Source of the DNA: [Bacillus] enclensis
Lineage (GTDB): Bacteria > Bacillota > Bacilli > Bacillales > Bacillaceae_B
Length of the DNA stretch: 64,000 nucleotides
NCBI RefSeq assembly: GCF_001456935.1
Contig: NZ_KQ758482.1
Coordinates: 1,034,249-1,098,248 of the forward strand
Reading direction: 5' to 3'
How positions within the stretch are numbered: position 1 is the first letter of the stretch; each line of letters begins with the position of its first letter. The position numbers and the translations under genes are program-made. Below, in pieces: positions 21,863 to 30,782 of this stretch. The notes beneath the pieces were generated by a model. That model was not told where the DNA came from. It saw only the letters and a list, made by a program, of their open reading frames with translations, and ran no database searches.

Positions 21863-23421
21863 GATCTCATCTTCTCCTTTCTTAGTTGTTCAAGCCTATA
21901 AAACTCTAATTTCACTTCTTGAGCGAACTTATCCGGGACACTCTTTAAATATTGTTTTAGTTGAAAAAGTTCATCAATATCTTCTTCAGTAATGTTTTCG
22001 ATACCTACTATTAATTCTCTATATCTTTCTAACTTTTTCTTTACTGCTACTGAATACTTATCAATGCCAAAGTACGCTTCAACAATGCCTTCATAAGAAT
22101 AGGGAGATAAGTCTTCGATACGTAATTTGTGTTCCAAGTCATAAACAACGGAATTCTCAGCAGAGCTAAGTACAAAAGGAGAATGAGTCGTCACTATAAA
22201 CTGTATTCTCGGAAAAAGGGCACACAAAAAAGGAAAAATTTTCTTTTGTAGACTTACATGTAAATGAGTTTCTATTTCATCTATTAATACAATTCCTTCA
22301 AGATTATAAATACCACTTTCATTATTCTTATTTTCCATTCTCATTAAGATATCAGATACAATATTAATTACAGATGCGTAACCATCAGAGAGGTGCTGAA
22401 AAGAATACTTTGTTTTGTTTTTTTCTTTAATAAAAAAATTTAATTCTTTGAAATCAAACTCAAGTTTAAAATCTTCACTCTCGAATAACTCTCTAAATGC
22501 TATTTCTAAATTATTAAACCATTTATCAATTTTTTTCACTAAAGCCTTATCATTAGATTGATTTGCAAAAGCTTGTTCCGCTTTCATATTAACTAAATAT
22601 TGTATGAAAATATTACTTGGACGATCATCTGCACGATATTTTAAGTGTAATTTAATTTTGCTTATAGAATCAGGCACTATCATATTTGTTGTTCTTTTAG
22701 AATCAAAGTATGCAATGATGAAGTTTCCATTATCATAAGAAGACTGTAATTCGTACACTTCTGAAAACGTTGGATTTATTTCTCCATATCTTCTCATGGA
22801 TTCTTTAATGCTTTTAATATTACTTGTAATTCTCTCTCGTTCTGAATTCTCTACATTAGAGTTATTTATCCTTTCTTTTAAATTTACTATGGTTTCCTTC
22901 CATTCTTTAAGATGACGGAAGTTGCCATCCTCAAAAGACAATAAATAATTCTTCAACTCTAATAGAAAAGATGTTTTCCCACTTCCATTTTTCCCAGTTA
23001 ATATTAAATGCTTTTTCTTTTTACTACCTAAATCTATTTGTAAATTTTTGAAATTTCGGAAGTTATTTATTTCTAACTTCTGGATGAAATATTTTGAGGA
23101 AGAAAGATCATTTTTTATTCTTTCCAAAAAATCTTTAAATAGGTGATTATGTACTTCTAGAAACACACCGTCATTAAATTTATAAACACTATTTATTTTC
23201 CCGGGTGAATATATATACCATTTCCAATAATCAGGAGGACCTATTTTATCAATATTCATATAGTTCAAAATTCTTTGTTGATTTTCATTTAAGTCAATGC
23301 CATTAATTAAGGAAGTCGTATTGGGATCCCATAAATCTAAAACATGAATTATTCTATTTATATAGTCTATTTCAACTTCCACCCTGAATGGATTATCATA
23401 TCCCTCTAATTTTAATATCAT
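21859..23421 (-). CDS. ptuA: Septu defence AAA ATPase PtuA
   Basis: This 520-residue protein is an ABC/SMC-like ATPase: Walker A GKNGSGKTS at 143-151 after KLEINNFRNFKNLQIDL, a coiled-coil insertion (about 165-220), a signature-like HLSDGYAS (343-350), Walker B LEGIVLIDE (374-382) and a switch His in TTHSPF (411-416). About 110 residues precede the ATPase core. With the overlapping HNH gene it forms a type I Septu operon. Base composition is AT-rich, consistent with horizontally moving cargo. Confidence 0.88.
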   Translation of the reverse strand: MILKLEGYDNPFRVEVEIDYINRIIHVLDLWDPNTTSLINGIDLNENQQRILNYMNIDKIGPPDYWKWYIYSPGKINSVYKFNDGVFLEVHNHLFKDFLERIKNDLSSSKYFIQKLEINNFRNFKNLQIDLGSKKKKHLILTGKNGSGKTSFLLELKNYLLSFEDGNFRHLKEWKETIVNLKERINNSNVENSERERITSNIKSIKESMRRYGEINPTFSEVYELQSSYDNGNFIIAYFDSKRTTNMIVPDSISKIKLHLKYRADDRPSNIFIQYLVNMKAEQAFANQSNDKALVKKIDKWFNNLEIAFRELFESEDFKLEFDFKELNFFIKEKNKTKYSFQHLSDGYASVINIVSDILMRMENKNNESGIYNLEGIVLIDEIETHLHVSLQKKIFPFLCALFPRIQFIVTTHSPFVLSSAENSVVYDLEHKLRIEDLSPYSYEGIVEAYFGIDKYSVAVKKKLERYRELIVGIENITEEDIDELFQLKQYLKSVPDKFAQEVKLEFYRLEQLRKEKMRS

Positions 23422-23562
23422 GTATTAACCTCCAGTAAAACTAAAAATTGCATACTATTCATAAACTTTTTTATTAAACTAACCACATAATTAATATAGC
23501 ATAAAATTACTATTAATCTAATATTACCCTGTTAAAATATAGGATATTTATTAAGACTCAAT

Positions 23563-23586
23563 AAAAAACCTCCCAATAAGGGAGGC
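23563..23586 (-). terminator. Rho-independent terminator of the GGDEF/EAL gene
   Basis: CCTCCC/GGGAGG stem followed on the minus strand by TTTTTTATTG. Confidence 0.8.
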
Positions 23587-23628
23587 ATTAAAGGTTGTTA
23601 ATTAAATTCAAATTTTCGTATTTTTTAA

Positions 23629-26600
23629 TCACCTTTTGGAAAAGTATTCTTTGGGACCAACCTTAAGAAACTTTCTATCAGTGATTACTTTCTTAGTCTT
23701 TAAATCTAGCTGCAGCTGATTAATCAACTTAGAAAGAGAACTCGTTTCTTGCTCTGATAAGATAAATTGCATTCCATATTGATTAACATTTTCAATATAG
23801 TCATTTTTCCATACCACATTCCCATGTAAGATTACTGGTTGGTTCAATAACTCCGCTTCAATAATAAGAATGATATCGTCTCTTACTGGCAAGTTAATTT
23901 GAGATAAGAATCTCACTCCTCCTAGCCCAATATCCTCTATTAATACTTCTGTTGTACCAAGTTTCACTTTTTTTCCCTTTATTTCAGAGATAGTCAAATC
24001 CGCTAAGAGTGGAAAAGTAAAATTGATTCTAAAGTATTTTCTTCTATTCTCAAAGTTACTTCTTTTTGACATTTGTATTGGTTTTATGAATTGCTTTTTC
24101 AGGAGCCTTTCCAATTCATTTGGTAGTACAGGCTTACTGAATAAATACCCTTGAATATAGTCGCATCCTTTTTGTCTTAAAAAGTTTAATTGGTCTTGAT
24201 CCTCTACTCCCTCAGCTACAATTGTTAATCCTAACCCATGAGCCATTTGAATTAAGCTTGTAATTATAATCTGATCCTCTTCTTTATCCATAATGTTATC
24301 AATAAATGACTTATCAATTTTCAAAGTATTTAATTTAAAGTTTTTCAAATGTGTAATGGACGAATAACCTACACCGAAGTCATCCAGTGCAATTTTTATC
24401 CCCATTCCCCTAATTTGTTCTATGGTAGATAATACTATCTCAGATGGTTCAATGAGAGTTGATTCGGTTAATTCGAATTCAATTAACCCTGGATCGACTT
24501 GATATGTGTGTAATAACCCTCTAACTAGACCAGTTAAATTCTTTTTTAGTAATTGCTTCGGTGACAGATTGACAGAAATTGGTACTGGGGTGAGATTCTT
24601 AGAGTTCCATTCTTTGATCTGCTCAAATACTTTCTTAATTACCCATTCACCTATCTCACAAATTAAATCACTTTCCTCAGCAATTGGGATGAACTCACTT
24701 GGTGACACTTTGCCCCATTCAGGATGCTGCCATCTAATTAATGCTTCTGCACCAATAATCTCCCCGGTTTCAGTCTTAACTTTTGTTTGGTACTCAATGA
24801 AAAAATCATTATTTAGAAGAGCTTGTCTCATATCTCTCTCTAGATGGTAAATTTTATAGGACTCAATATCCATTGATGGAGTGTAGATTTTATATGTGTC
24901 CCTACCCAAGTGTTTTGCATTATACAATGCAGTATCTGCGGTTTTTAATATAGATTTAGCGGTCACATCTTCCCCATCTTCGAAAGGGTAAACACTAATA
25001 CCAATGCTAGTAGTAATATGAAGGTCAAATTCTCCTATGGTATATACTTTTCTCACTTCAGAAGTGATAAGATTTGATATTCTAATTGCCTCTTCTACTT
25101 GTACATCATAAAGAATAACCGCAAACTCGTCTCCGCCCATTCGAGCAACTAGGTGCTTGTCAGCCACACATTCCTTTAATCTTTTAGAAACAGCAATTAA
25201 TAACTCGTCGCCTATTTCATGACCCAACATATCATTAACATGTTTAAACCTATCAAGGTCCAACAGTAAAACAGAAAAATTATTCGCCATATTATCGTTT
25301 AGTAATTCTTGAACTGATTCATCAAACATCCTTCTATTTGGTAAGTCCGTCAAATAATCATGGTAAGCAGAATGCTGAATTTTTTCTTCAGCAACCTTTT
25401 CTTCGGTTATATCCCACATTATTCCATCAATTCTTATCAGTTCACCATTTTCATTTAATACTGGGAAGCACTTTGTGTCCGCCCATCTTGTATCGCCTGA
25501 GCTATGAATAAACCTATGTTTAATAAGTACTTTTTCACCCACAAATAAACCTTTTATAGATTTCATTATTTTTTCTTTATCTTTTGGATGAAGCACATTT
25601 TCCCAAAAGCTAGGAGAACTAATCACACTCTCTAAAGAATATCCGTAAATCTCCTCAAATCCATTTGAGCAAAACAGTACTTTTTTTGATTTTACATCTA
25701 TTGACCATATAACCTCTTCAAGATTGTTATATATAGTTTCTATTTGCTTTTCTTTTTCTTCAAGTTTTTCTTTCACTTCCAAGAAATCGGTCATGTCATA
25801 GAATGTACCAATAATTTTCTCGACGCTATCTTCCACTCCATAAACAGGTCTTCCTGTTACCTGAACTATCCGTTGAGTCCCATCCTTCCGAATAATCCTT
25901 GAATAATGTGAAAACCTTTTTCCTTTCTGTATAGTTTCTGACATTACATTCACACATTCTTCTACATCTTCTGGATGCAACATGTTTAGATATCCTTGAA
26001 AAGTGGGCGGAGTATCAGTCTCCGGATCCATACCGAAAATACGAAATAACTGTTTGGACCAATATCCTTCATCTCTAGTGAAATCGTATTCCCAGCTTCC
26101 AATATTGGCTATTTCCTGGGCATCATTAAGATTTCTCTGTACATTATGAATATTTGCCTCGTATTCTTTTAACAGTGAAATATCCTTAACTATAACGGTT
26201 AAGCTTTCAACTTTATCTTCATGAAGGTTGGGGATTAGGGTGATGCAAGTTTTAAGTACTTCGTTTTGCTTAGTGGAGATGAATGCTTGGTATTGCACCA
26301 AATCTCCTGAGAAAGCAGCTTTGAGGTTTAAGTCAAACTCTCTTACATGTTCTTCTGGAAAAAAATCGAGGTACGAATCGATATCATTTTTATTAAATCC
26401 TGTTAATTTATACAGTGATTCATTAATTGCTTTTATCTCTCGATCAGGAGTTAGGCTAAATACTCCTTCCGGATACTGATTGAATAATTCCTTACTTAAT
26501 TCAATTGATTGTTTAAGTTTTCTTTCATTTGTAACGTCTTTGGCAATCACCAATATGCCACAGACTTTTTTGTCTTTATAACAAGGTGATGCAGCCACAT

Positions 26601-26934
26601 GTAGTTTAAAGTTTTGTGATTTTTTGTTTTTCAAATCAATTGTAGTTACTTGAGGCTTACCTTTTATGGTTTTATTAAATCTTTTCATCATTTCTTCTAA
26701 AAAAATCTTATCAATATATGGGATGAACGATTTACCCAATACTTCTTTTTCACTTACACATAATAACTTTTCTCCAGACTTATTGATTGCTAGAAAGTTT
26801 CCTTCTACATCGAGTAAAAATGTTGCATCTATATTGACTTTAAATGCTTCTATAAGATAGTCGTTAATATCTATGTTTATGTTTGAATCTTTACCTTTTT
26901 TCCATAATGATTTAAATGTGTTCAAGTGTTTCAC
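23629..26934 (-). CDS. PAS-GGDEF-EAL-PilZ cyclic-di-GMP protein
   Basis: This 1101-residue protein has about four PAS/PAC modules (within 30-515, with typical 'RKDGTQRIVQVTGRPVYG' and 'WADTKCFPVLNENGELIRIDG' PAC ends), a GGDEF domain with intact MGGDEF and a GIGISVYP strand, an EAL domain with intact EALIRWQHP, DDFGVGYSS and VAEGVED, and a C-terminal PilZ-like domain (RRKYFRINF, then EDIGLGG where the usual Ser is Gly). It may both make and degrade c-di-GMP and sense it. No TM helix: a cytosolic sensor. Its size and location inside a prophage are unusual. Confidence 0.92.
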   Translation of the reverse strand: MKHLNTFKSLWKKGKDSNINIDINDYLIEAFKVNIDATFLLDVEGNFLAINKSGEKLLCVSEKEVLGKSFIPYIDKIFLEEMMKRFNKTIKGKPQVTTIDLKNKKSQNFKLHVAASPCYKDKKVCGILVIAKDVTNERKLKQSIELSKELFNQYPEGVFSLTPDREIKAINESLYKLTGFNKNDIDSYLDFFPEEHVREFDLNLKAAFSGDLVQYQAFISTKQNEVLKTCITLIPNLHEDKVESLTVIVKDISLLKEYEANIHNVQRNLNDAQEIANIGSWEYDFTRDEGYWSKQLFRIFGMDPETDTPPTFQGYLNMLHPEDVEECVNVMSETIQKGKRFSHYSRIIRKDGTQRIVQVTGRPVYGVEDSVEKIIGTFYDMTDFLEVKEKLEEKEKQIETIYNNLEEVIWSIDVKSKKVLFCSNGFEEIYGYSLESVISSPSFWENVLHPKDKEKIMKSIKGLFVGEKVLIKHRFIHSSGDTRWADTKCFPVLNENGELIRIDGIMWDITEEKVAEEKIQHSAYHDYLTDLPNRRMFDESVQELLNDNMANNFSVLLLDLDRFKHVNDMLGHEIGDELLIAVSKRLKECVADKHLVARMGGDEFAVILYDVQVEEAIRISNLITSEVRKVYTIGEFDLHITTSIGISVYPFEDGEDVTAKSILKTADTALYNAKHLGRDTYKIYTPSMDIESYKIYHLERDMRQALLNNDFFIEYQTKVKTETGEIIGAEALIRWQHPEWGKVSPSEFIPIAEESDLICEIGEWVIKKVFEQIKEWNSKNLTPVPISVNLSPKQLLKKNLTGLVRGLLHTYQVDPGLIEFELTESTLIEPSEIVLSTIEQIRGMGIKIALDDFGVGYSSITHLKNFKLNTLKIDKSFIDNIMDKEEDQIIITSLIQMAHGLGLTIVAEGVEDQDQLNFLRQKGCDYIQGYLFSKPVLPNELERLLKKQFIKPIQMSKRSNFENRRKYFRINFTFPLLADLTISEIKGKKVKLGTTEVLIEDIGLGGVRFLSQINLPVRDDIILIIEAELLNQPVILHGNVVWKNDYIENVNQYGMQFILSEQETSSLSKLINQLQLDLKTKKVITDRKFLKVGPKEYFSKR

Positions 26935-27111
26935 CTTTCTCTTTAGATAATGAAAATTTTAAAAATCAATTCTTAATATACCATAATATTACTTTATACC
27001 TAATAAATCACTGGGAATATATGAAAGTTGAGTGTGATTCTATTTTATATTTGTTTGTACATTTTCAAATTCCATTTAGAAACCAAAATTTGTAACTAAC
27101 TATAGAATCTT

Positions 27112-27138
27112 GAAAATACGAACATATGTTTGTATAAT
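27112..27138 (+). promoter_or_regulatory. Promoter of immA-int with overlapping LexA box
   Basis: A near-consensus promoter (TTGAAA, 17 bp, TATAAT at 27133-27138) is overlapped by CGAACATATGTTTG (27119-27132), 13 of 14 positions of the Bacillus LexA box. The site would be blocked by LexA until DNA damage. It precedes the TTG start of immA by 18 nt. Confidence 0.75.
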
Positions 27139-27156
27139 GTTTCCGAGGTGAGCAAA

Positions 27157-27648
27157 TTGTACCAAGAATATTATCAAACCACTGAACTTGAAGACTGGGT
27201 CTCTAACATGTATAGAAAAATTGGGATCTCCACCCCCTCCCTCATTAACGAACAAAAAATTTCACGTTACTTTGGTATTTACCTAAAAAAGAAACCCATG
27301 CACAGCAGCTTTCATATTTTGGGCAGATATAGGGATATCGTTATTGACGATCGTGAGCCTAAAGAGAAGCACAGAGAAATATTCTTTCATGAACTATGTC
27401 ATATCCTAAGGCACTCTGGAATTCAAAGTATGATGCCCACTGCATTTAGAGAACTCCAAGAATGGGATGCCCAGCATTTTACTCAATATGCAGCTATCCC
27501 CCATCACATGCTTAAGTATATTCCCTTTCATGAACATGACGTAGTTAATCAAATGTCCATCATGTTTCAAGTCTCACCCGAGCTCTGTGAAATGAGATTG
27601 GAACAGGTTAAAAGAAGATTGCAAATATCTAGTAATATTACCTATTAA
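27157..27648 (+). CDS. ImmA/IrrE metalloprotease
   Basis: The product (163 residues from TTG at 27157, behind GAGGTGA) has the HELCH metal site (FFHELCHILRH) and the downstream EWDAQHFTQYAAIP helix with the third ligand Glu. ImmA proteases cut the XRE-type immunity repressor after DNA damage. Unusually, its repressor partner is about 9.5 kb away, with the cargo block in between. It is the first gene of the operon with the integrase; an ATG-like upstream frame is inside the promoter. Confidence 0.88.
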   Translation: MYQEYYQTTELEDWVSNMYRKIGISTPSLINEQKISRYFGIYLKKKPMHSSFHILGRYRDIVIDDREPKEKHREIFFHELCHILRHSGIQSMMPTAFRELQEWDAQHFTQYAAIPHHMLKYIPFHEHDVVNQMSIMFQVSPELCEMRLEQVKRRLQISSNITY

Positions 27649-27702
27649 GCTATTTTTTTGTTCTGAGTGAGTGTATATCGTTAAACAAAAGGAAGTGATC
27701 AT

Positions 27703-29166
27703 ATGAAGGCAGCAATATACGTACGAGTAAGTACAGCTGAACAAGCAGCTGAAGGTTATTCCATTCGGGCTCAAACTGACCGATTAAAAGCCTACTGTGT
27801 GTCCCAGGGATGGGAGATATTAGAATTCTATGTAGATGATGGCTACAGTGCTAAAGACACGAACAGGCCGAATCTGAAGCGAATGATGAAGCATATAGAG
27901 GAAGGTTTGATTGATTGTGTGTTGGTATATCGTTTAGATCGACTAACACGCTCTGTCAGAGACCTTTATACGATCTTAGAAACCTTTGATAAGTATGATT
28001 GCAAGTTCAAGTCCGCCACGGAAGTTTATGATACGACCACTGCAATGGGAAGAATGTTCATAACCATTGTGGCTGCACTTGCTCAGTGGGAACGTGAGAA
28101 CACCGGTGAGCGTATTCGCATGGGGATGGAACAAAAAGCCCGGGAAGGAAATTGGGTTATTAACCAAGCTCCTTACGGATATGAGATTGATAAGGAGAAT
28201 AAAACACTTATCATTAATGACCGAGAAGCAATGTTGGTAAAAAGAATTTATGATGATTATCTCAGTGGGAAGACCATGAGGAATATTGCTATCGATTTCA
28301 ACAAATCTAACATAACCACTAAATCCGGTGCTATATGGAATGACTTTAAGATTAAGTACATACTTTCAAACCCTCTTTATATCGGTACAATGCGATATAA
28401 CTATCGAACAAATAAAGAAAATTATTTTGAGGTTGAAGATGCACATCCAGCAATCATTTCAAAAGAGACATTTGAGAATGTACAAAAAATCAAAGAAAGT
28501 CGCAGAATCGTTCATCCCCGTTCAGCGACCAGCAAATTTATTTTCTCTGGTATTGCAAAATGTGCCCGCTGCGGATCTCCCCTGGCTGGAAAGTATGGTT
28601 ATTATAAGAGTAAAACTAAAAAGGATCATATTTCTCGGCCCAGAAGTTATTACTGTACAAAAAGACGGTTAGGGAAATGCGATCTGCCTAACATTGGGGA
28701 AAATCATTTAGAAGTGCAATTTCTGAACTACTTGAACACCTTCAAAATAGATCCAGACATCATTGAAGATGTTAGCCATGAAAAAGAAGATAATGCAAAT
28801 GAACAACAAAAGAAGGCTCTTCAAAAAGAATTAAAAGAAATTGATAACCGTCGGAAGAAATGGCAGTATGCTTGGGTAAATGAAATGATTAGCGATGAAG
28901 ATTTCTCTAATAGGATTGAAGAGGAAAATAGCAAAGAGAATGATATCAAAAATCAACTAACATCATTGGAGCCTCGAGGTGAAAAAATGAATACAGAAGA
29001 TTTGTATGGAATCCTTCTTGATATAAAATCTAACTGGAACCAGCTTGAGGCACTGGAGAAGAAAACGCTGCTTCAAATGTTCATGAAAAAGATAGTCGTT
29101 AACAGAGATAAAAAATCTTCAGGAGATCCAAATTCAATTAGTATTCTCGATGTTGAATTTTATTGA
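27703..29166 (+). CDS. int: Large serine recombinase (phage integrase)
   Basis: This 487-residue protein starts with a resolvase catalytic domain (MKAAIYVRVSTAEQ, catalytic Ser10; YRLDRLTRSVRDL), then a recombinase domain (APYGYEIDKENKT..I...EA..VKRIYDDYLSG), a zinc ribbon (CARCGSPL ... YYCTKRR..KCDLP) and a long coiled coil (about 360-450). Such integrases act in one direction unless aided by a directionality factor. It ends about 60 bp from the comGA junction, and is in the immA operon. Confidence 0.96.
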   Translation: MKAAIYVRVSTAEQAAEGYSIRAQTDRLKAYCVSQGWEILEFYVDDGYSAKDTNRPNLKRMMKHIEEGLIDCVLVYRLDRLTRSVRDLYTILETFDKYDCKFKSATEVYDTTTAMGRMFITIVAALAQWERENTGERIRMGMEQKAREGNWVINQAPYGYEIDKENKTLIINDREAMLVKRIYDDYLSGKTMRNIAIDFNKSNITTKSGAIWNDFKIKYILSNPLYIGTMRYNYRTNKENYFEVEDAHPAIISKETFENVQKIKESRRIVHPRSATSKFIFSGIAKCARCGSPLAGKYGYYKSKTKKDHISRPRSYYCTKRRLGKCDLPNIGENHLEVQFLNYLNTFKIDPDIIEDVSHEKEDNANEQQKKALQKELKEIDNRRKKWQYAWVNEMISDEDFSNRIEEENSKENDIKNQLTSLEPRGEKMNTEDLYGILLDIKSNWNQLEALEKKTLLQMFMKKIVVNRDKKSSGDPNSISILDVEFY

Positions 29167-29186
29167 TTTATACAAGACGATCAAGT

Positions 29187-29906
29187 TTAATTTTTGGTTG
29201 TCTTTATTTTATTGAGTCCTATTATATTTACTGGGTGGCCGGTAAGCGCTGCCCTTATTGCAGTCTCAGCAGTTTCCCTGTCCCTGATCTCGCCGACCAT
29301 GATAATGTCGGGATCATGCCTCAATATGGCTTTTAATCCCGCAGAATAAGTGATTCCAGCTTTTTCATTCACTTGAATCTGCACCATATCTTCATGATCT
29401 TTCTCAATGGGATCTTCCAACGTGATGACATTTCGGTTGAGAGCGGACGAGCAATGATGGACGAGCGAATATAAGGTCGTGGTTTTCCCGCTGCCAGTAG
29501 GGCCTGTGAAAATGATGAGTCCATGGGAATACATGAGAAGGGCTAGAAGTTTTTTTGCTGAAGAAGGGTAAAGGGACATTTTTTCGAGCGGGACCTGAAA
29601 CTCCTGCGGAAGGATCCGGATGACCAGGCTTTCTTTGAGATGATTGGTAGGCAGTGTGGAGATCCTGAGGGAAACCGGGGAGTCTTTGATCATCGTGTTG
29701 AAGGATCCGCTTTGAGGTTTCCGTTTTTCCCCGATATCCATCTGCGCCATGAATTTCAGATGGGCGATGAGTCTTTCACCTTGTTCGTGGGGGATCGATT
29801 GAAATGGGGACAGCACCCCCGTCTTGCGGAACTGGATGTGGTAATCATTGAGTCTGGGGATAAAGTGAATATCGGATGCATCATTGGTAATGGCATCCTT
29901 GAGCAT
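29187..29906 (-). pseudogene. comGA: comGA, 5' portion, disrupted by the prophage
   Basis: ComGA is the traffic ATPase of the competence pseudopilus. The fragment keeps ASDIHFIPR, Walker A FTGPTGSGKTTTLYSL, the Asp box, and Walker B VGEIRDRETAETAIRAALTGH; the last ~18 residues come from prophage DNA and the C-terminal third is lost. In frame, coding similarity extends about 15 codons upstream of the ATG at 29906 (to about 29,950) but without a canonical start: only ATA, ACG and similar codons follow AAAGGTGG. The gene is inactive unless the phage excises. Confidence 0.9.
29225..29250. other. Prophage attachment site (right end) within comGA
   Basis: The ComGA reading frame matches its family up to RAALTGHPV, encoded at about 29,228-29,255, and then reads into unrelated sequence. 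Around the break the minus strand has an imperfect inverted repeat TTACCGG CCACC CAGTAA, typical for a serine-integrase core. The exact crossover dinucleotide cannot be fixed without the other end. Confidence 0.6.
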
Positions 29907-29959
29907 GATCTCTGAAAGAGCTTCTACTGATTGATATATCGTTGTGGCACCACCTTTCT

Positions 29960-30477
29960 TTTTCCATAACTACTATATACGACAAAAGTTTACAAAATCC
30001 TTTATTTTTCTGAGTTGAGATGGAAAGTTTTTCAAAGGGGCGTTAACTATAGCTTTGCTTTTGTCTTTGCAGTGGTTCCAGCTTGGTTTTTGTTGAAGAT
30101 GCGGACAATAGGATAAAAATATATCCATTTTCAAAGGATTTTTTTACCTTTTTTATAAATTTTTTAAGTTTTTGATGAATAATGACCGGAATGCATCGCT
30201 GAAATTCCGGAGCGATCATGATTTATGATCCATTTTCAGGTTTTATGATCCATTCGACAAAAAATACGCGCCAAATTAAGAATTTATGATCCTAAACTGA
30301 AAAATATGATCCTAATTTGAATTTTATGATCTTACAAGAATAATTCTAATCTAGACTCCTTTTCTAAGCTTCTGTATCAACCTTTGCCTCTTATTAAATA
30401 ATCTATCTAAAAAAACTTTAAACACACTGTATATTTTCCACCCAACCTTCTCATACTATCTCTTGTAACATCCCATT
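29960..30477. other. Intergenic region upstream of comGA with phased TATGATCC repeats
   Basis: No gene is visible. The comGA promoter must lie near 29,960-30,050 on the minus strand (TTGTAA ... TATAGT type). Five copies of TATGATC(C/T) start at 30224, 30244, 30295, 30305 and 30325, mostly TTTATGATCC; spacings are 20, 51, 10 and 20 bp, close to multiples of a helical turn. The remainder is AT-rich without obvious structure. Confidence 0.6.
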
Positions 30478-30549
30478 GGGCTATAGCCAAGCGGTAAGGC
30501 ATCGCACTTTGACTGCGACATGCGTTGGTTCGAATCCAGCTAGCCCAGT
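30478..30549 (+). tRNA. tRNA-Gln (anticodon TTG)
   Basis: The acceptor arms TGGGCTA and TAGCCCA pair perfectly; the anticodon stem TCGCA/TGCGA encloses the loop CTTTGAC with anticodon TTG; the T arm has GGTTCGAATCC. CCA is not encoded. It lies between comGA and a hairpin repeat. Confidence 0.95.
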
Positions 30550-30551
30550 TA

Positions 30552-30672
30552 GAAAAGCGGAGGCGGCTCGTTTAGGAGCGACAAGCATAAGATGAACTTA
30601 CCGGAAAGGCGTTCTTTGCCTTTTTGGTAAGTTCATCTTATGACCTCGAGTCTCTAGCCGCCGGAGCTGGAA
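30552..30672 (+). repeat. Dispersed long-hairpin repeat, copy A
   Basis: The unit AAAAGCGGAGGCGGCTCG ... CGACAAG, a 25-bp hairpin from CATAAG (30587) to CTTATG (30643), then GACCTCGAG ... GCCGGAGCTGG recurs around 43.8-44.1 kb and 59.3 kb. Hairpin arms differ between copies but still pair. Confidence 0.8.
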
Positions 30673-30728
30673 AACCGAAAAACGGAGGCGGCCCAATCAC
30701 GATCAACATTATAAACACAGCCTCCCTC

Positions 30729-30774
30729 AAAAACAGAAGAGGCAGCCATCCAAAAAAAGATGGCTGCCTCTTCT
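30729..30774 (-). terminator. mgsR terminator
   Basis: A 16-bp perfect stem (AGAAGAGGCAGCCATC and complement) with T run on the minus strand, directly after the mgsR stop. Confidence 0.9.
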
Positions 30775-30782
30775 ATTTCTCT

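Larger units (their letters stand above)
1..29240. mobile_element. Prophage (right part) integrated in comGA
   Basis: The region is a tailed-phage genome: terminase, portal, capsid and connector genes at low coordinates, replication and recombination genes in the middle, a repressor/Cro switch, then immA and a serine integrase next to the comGA junction at about 29,225-29,250. Gene order (YqaI-like, YqaJ, RecT, DnaD-like, RusA, XtrA/YqaO, sigma-like factor, TerS, TerL) parallels the skin/PBSX elements of B. subtilis. The tail, lysis and left attachment region lie outside the window, as must the missing 3' half of comGA. The right boundary is inferred from where the ComGA protein stops matching its family. 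Confidence 0.93.

Noticed and set aside
30222-30332. CRISPR-like array suggested by TATGATCC repeats
   Set aside because: Units are only 8-10 bp, spacing is irregular and no cas genes are present.
30478-30549. tRNA-Gln as the prophage integration site
   Set aside because: Prophage sequence ends inside comGA about 1.2 kb away and the integrase is of the serine type; no phage sequence touches the tRNA.
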